Positions 57,501 to 60,000 of a DNA stretch of 60,000 nucleotides are shown here, piece by piece. Position 1 is the first letter of the stretch. The number at the start of each line of letters is the position of its first letter. The notes under the pieces were generated by a model. That model did no database searches, was not told where the DNA came from, and saw only the letters and a list, made by a program, of their open reading frames with translations. The position numbers and the translations under genes were made by a program. This DNA comes from Cryptomeria japonica (taxonomy: Eukaryota > Streptophyta > Pinopsida > Cupressales > Cupressaceae): NCBI RefSeq assembly GCF_030272615.1, contig NC_081405.1, forward strand, positions 23,391,772 to 23,451,771, read 5' to 3'.

Positions 57501-58016
57501 CCTCCTCAATCTCCTACTCTTCCTACTAAGACTAGACGAAATTGTTCTGCACGTGAACGCCAGCGAAAGCGTCGTCTTAGAGCTCAAACTTTGCAATCCC
57601 CAAAAACACCTTCAACAAGCATTATTCCATTTTCTCCTCAGCCGACGATTGAGCCGAAATCTCCTAAACATAAGATGCATGATGGTCTTGATCCTGTGCG
57701 AGTTAAAGATCCTATTTTTATAAATCTTGATGATGATATGGATGAAAATGTTATTCATGATGAAAATATTAGTCCTGTTCATTCTGATAGTGAATATGAA
57801 CTTGTTGATATTGATAACCATTTATCTAATGAATTTTCTAAAGCACTTATCCTAGCTCCTAGACAAGAACAACGTGGCTCGGAACATGAACATAGCCCTT
57901 GTTTGGATCTTGTGATAGCTCCATCTGCTGTGTTGGATGTTCCTCCTCTAGCGTGTTCCCTACCTTCCCGAAACATTGATCAGCAAGATCGGGGGGTAGA
58001 TGACGTGCTAGACTAG
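54588..58016 (+). CDS. Gag-protease-like polyprotein of LTR retrotransposon
   Basis: 1142 residues, uninterrupted. Residues about 318-470 are a plant Ty3/gypsy gag domain (HLELYNGKGDPLTHV, LRDKALQWYCSLP, FKQLANAFIQQF). Residues about 579-592 form a knuckle CQFHRQPGHDTEKC (C-X2-H-X4-H-X4-C), followed by LKGKIQDLID as in Tat-type gags. Around residue 706 VLIDPSCMVNVITEEF aligns with the retropepsin active-site segment, but the usual D-T/S-G or D-G-G is D-P-S. The N-terminal 300 residues are S/P/N-rich. Residues about 870-1010 are P-rich with a basic RRNCSARERQRKRRLR stretch. Gag would form the particle, with polymerase supplied by another element. ATG 54588 is chosen because it follows the acceptor-like tract. 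Confidence 0.88.
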   Translation: MSFTTESPTYTIPVRRSRRIKSFRGLTTEEMEPNLNSLFNEDMGNSSNPPNDEEALHEVSEEQLSKLDNQFDDFRQWMSQEYPDSQALPLIEGLKLMLQSDKNGIDILRGIAHIVDSNVMPMKSCAETLGYTQPPTQVNHSIPLMTSIDSVPTFTSNIMATSTQDIPPVITSHGGNPSSSINPLPPFNPTSSFIPSMSVPIISPQMNMTQGGNSFNHSIPPCSVPPVQSSPMTNYHRVPPPYSLPSFNNITPPSQSNTSNMNSSTEATINNLAQTVSSLQQQIASMNQSKFSVPTFDVASPLSLDIVRAIPPKHVEIPHLELYNGKGDPLTHVKIFQTICTDFAYDQRLLAKLFTRTLRDKALQWYCSLPSYSITSFKQLANAFIQQFQNNISPEVTLIDLMHCKQGVKEKVTDFIGRYKHLYAQISFPVPDNDIQRIFISNLQKDIRDKLLFSEFTSFQQLCATLHNYQLTVSQMEQSHPMAPSDKGDSSQQPFGKFKPNRDSIKFNENIINNNVNAASGVPPISKFFKKERKYTPLNESLHSIMNKLLEQNVLTLPPIRKIDPAKITSPYFDNKAFCQFHRQPGHDTEKCFSLKGKIQDLIDNNTISVFGVNDKGNISVAPPNQNLQFFTDPLPSHTSNAIEANDSSLSSDGLVSMTPNVINFVEQQENPKEPSITFDSSETIRAPDGPLYIVAKVKNTPCRGVLIDPSCMVNVITEEFLFTLQLNQVIYDKIDVIVKLFDAFSSPAIGSITLPIEVHNRSLDVNFAIIPSSEQFRVKLGYPWLSSMKAIASPIHKCLKFPHNGEVVTVNHSLFKPAERTSSVPLDYFWPKQFQSLPPRSDHLFKSYQKWKTYMILSLSEPRTPKLDIPIILEKEVLPLKDKTNVFPQEDSQPIPMDVTMPMINKLPKSRPIPPHHDGLGLLPKPNIPPLYGAVPPPSSYGEKRPSSSPIVQPKRPQPKHPSAKDENIPPPQSPTLPTKTRRNCSARERQRKRRLRAQTLQSPKTPSTSIIPFSPQPTIEPKSPKHKMHDGLDPVRVKDPIFINLDDDMDENVIHDENISPVHSDSEYELVDIDNHLSNEFSKALILAPRQEQRGSEHEHSPCLDLVIAPSAVLDVPPLACSLPSRNIDQQDRGVDDVLD

Positions 58017-58743
58017 TTTCATTAGCATAGCAAATTCTCTCCCCCTCTCTTTTGTTACTTCCTCTATGTGTTATTCTCATTCTTCTATTTGTTGTCCTTA
58101 GTGTTGTCTACTTGAGGACGATGGAAAGCATTGAGATCTCTTTTGGTCTCTCTCATGTTGACTCAAAAGACACATGTGTTCCCTTCTTCTAGGTGACCTT
58201 CCTTGATTGGGGAATGAAGAACAATTATGCATACATACATATGATATACATGAATTATCATACAGCATACTGACCCCGAGGAAAGCGAAGTCACCTCGTG
58301 CTTTGTGTTTTGTGTCTATTATCCTTGGGTTTATCTCACACTTGGGGGCTAAATCCTTGCGATAACGTGCTTCTTTCCTTTCTCATTTCTTATGTGTATC
58401 ACTACGTTAAAACAATCACCCTCGTTGAGGCATGTGCGATCGCTTTAACGTAGGGGGGCATACACCCTGTCTATCCCTTCAGGATACATGAAAATTTCTT
58501 GGAGAACTCAGCTTTGCCTTGAAAATTTTTGGTATTTCTCTTGCATGACTCATAGTGAGGGAACCTTACTACTGACAGTCATGGTTCTCCCTCGTGATCT
58601 TCCCTTTTACTTTGTCAATTGAAGTCGTAAGATCCTTAGTCCACTGGGGGCTTGGTGTGTCTTGCCTCCTTGACGTGGTGAAAGTCTTTCAATATTGTTT
58701 CCTTGTACTTTACCGGAAGTATGAGCATACATACTCTCGCTAA
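58017..58743. other. 3' non-coding interior of the gag-pro element
   Basis: About 0.7 kb between gag-pro and the purine tract with no pol similarity in any frame. Pyrimidine-rich, with GCATACATACATATGATATA near 58230. Confidence 0.7.
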
Positions 58744-58756
58744 AGTGGGGGCTAAA
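58744..58756 (+). promoter_or_regulatory. Polypurine tract of the gag-pro element
   Basis: AGTGGGGGCTAAA directly before the 3' LTR. Confidence 0.85.
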
Positions 58757-59986
58757 TGTAGCGTCCTAAAATTGTGACACTTGCAATTTCGACTACATTT
58801 CGGTCTTCACGATGGCGACGCAACACGGAACCTGAATGGAGACCCCGAAACTTGCTCATGACACCAAAAACTGCATTTTCTTGCACCCTGGCCTGAATCT
58901 CCTTTGCACCCTGCTGTCCCGGGAGGTGGGACCAGAGCGCCTAGAGCCCTGGTCCCCCAGGACCATGGCGCCCAGCGCCCTGGTCCCTGGGTCCTATTTT
59001 GGGCCCGGTCTCTTTTGGACTTCGGGTCTTTATGTTTGCAAATTGGAAAATTGTCTTTCCTGGTTGGCCTAAGGTCGGGAAAATCAGTCTATCAGCCCTA
59101 ATTGACAAGTATATAAACTACATTTTCCTCTTTCATTCGATATGATGGAAAAAGCGTGGAAATTATACTCAAGCATTCAAGCATTCAAGCATTCCTTCAA
59201 GCAATTGATCATTTCAAGTCTCCATTCAAGGCTAAGTGTTGCATTCAAGACAAGGATTCAACCATTGAAGAGGAGATCACTTACTACATACTACTACAAC
59301 ATACAACATACAACATCTATACCTTCGCACATAAGGATACAAACATCCTTACAACAAGGTATTAGTACTTGTTTTACATTACAGACATTTACATTTACAG
59401 CATTGCTCATTTCTTGGTTAATTCCAAAACCGGGGTTTGACCTAAAGGCAAACCCCTAATCCCTAACCCCCCAATCGTCTTCGCTTTTCTGTGTGTAGGT
59501 TGCAGGTACGCGACTGAAATTGAAGATCTGGAATCCTTGTGCAGAGACGAACAGATCCCCCTTCGTTTCGCGGATTTTTCGGAGGACCGTGGCGCTCGGG
59601 CGCCATCGTCCCGACAACTTTTGCTCAAATTTGCAGGACAGTGCCGTATCGACATTTTACTGCTAATTCCAGGTCCGCAGCTTCATACTATATTCCTATC
59701 TCAGTTTATAAGCGAATCTTTCTCACTTTCTATGCATTCCTAGCTTAATTCTTCTATCAACATTCTTTACAAAAGAGGGTAGCCTTGCTTTCTTAACCCT
59801 TGAAACACATTTAGCATCCAATCTTGCATTGTGTGGGATTGGATCTTGTGGGTTTCAACCCCTCTTTTGAATATAAAGTCTCTCCCCTAAGTGAAAACCA
59901 TCAACCCTAGTGAATCTCCCTTCTCTCTCCTTGGAGTTGGAAGAGGGGAGAGCAACTAGGGTTCGATCGCGATTTTCCGCTTTACA
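58757..59986 (+). repeat. 3' LTR of the gag-pro element
   Basis: 1230 bp, same length as the 5' LTR, about 25 substitutions by hand count and no indels noticed. Confidence 0.95.
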
Positions 59987-60000
59987 CAAAGTTGAGAATA

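Larger units (their letters stand above)
52174..59986 (+). mobile_element. Intact non-autonomous gag-pro LTR retrotransposon (7.8 kb)
   Basis: Two 1230-bp LTRs (TGTAGCG...GCTTTACA) lie between perfect CAAAG duplications (52169-52173 and 59987-59991). A primer-site-like TGGTGAACCCGACGTG lies 3 nt after the 5' LTR, and the purine tract AGTGGGGGCTAAA abuts the 3' LTR. The interior has a 1.2-kb leader, one 1142-codon frame with gag and protease-like domains, and 0.7 kb of non-coding sequence. There is no reverse transcriptase, RNase H or integrase. By hand I count about 25 differences between LTRs (about 2%), mostly transitions. The gag and zinc-knuckle type fit the Ty3/gypsy Tat-Ogre side. This architecture matches the described class of terminal-repeat retrotransposons with a GAG domain. 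Confidence 0.93.

Overview
This window looks like a large, gene-poor plant nuclear genome, and I infer a gymnosperm. The sequence is AT-rich with multi-kilobase nested transposable elements. There is one clear host gene fragment, the last four exons of SPO11-1, ending at 41725. I see no prokaryotic operons, CRISPR arrays or rRNA.

Layout. 1-8.0 kb: old sequence with an RNase H-like relic, the 3' part of a 'family T' element (T0) and a decayed unrecognised reading frame. 8.0-20.4 kb: a nest inside a family-T copy (T1). It holds a 1.08-kb inverted repeat, one arm of which carries a complete 376-bp TRIM (TRIM-2), a GC-rich palindromic array, and a second TRIM (TRIM-1) whose 129-bp LTRs contain a tRNA-like gene. 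TRIM-1 is split by another family-T element (T2). 20.6-37.2 kb: one minus-strand Ty1/copia-derived element (target duplication GTTCT at both ends) carrying a decayed gag-pro. It is expanded to 16.6 kb by T5, a 356-bp hAT-like MITE, T3 and a 1.17-kb hAT-like element inside its 5' LTR. 37.2-42.1 kb: host DNA with the SPO11-1 3' exons. 42.1-46.5 kb: T4. 46.5-52.2 kb: LTR fragments, including a copia LTR with primer-binding site. 52.2-60.0 kb: an intact LTR retrotransposon with 1230-bp LTRs, target duplication CAAAG, and one 1142-codon gag-pro reading frame but no polymerase.

The most unusual system is family T. Five copies start TGTTGTGAC (T4: TGTTTTGAC), carry a CCCCATTGCAAATGGGG hairpin about 20 bp in, and end in CAACA. 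Four have clear 5-bp target duplications. No direct LTR pair is visible. Each copy carries its own tandem array at the same relative place: 167-bp period in T2, 85-bp in T5, about 43/54-bp in T4, about 70-bp in T3. T3 and T4 carry remnants of one shared, unrecognised protein. A promoter-like 3' tail is common to the family.

Element boundaries rest on target duplications and terminal motifs read directly from the sequence. Family names, the organism guess and the biology of family T are inference.
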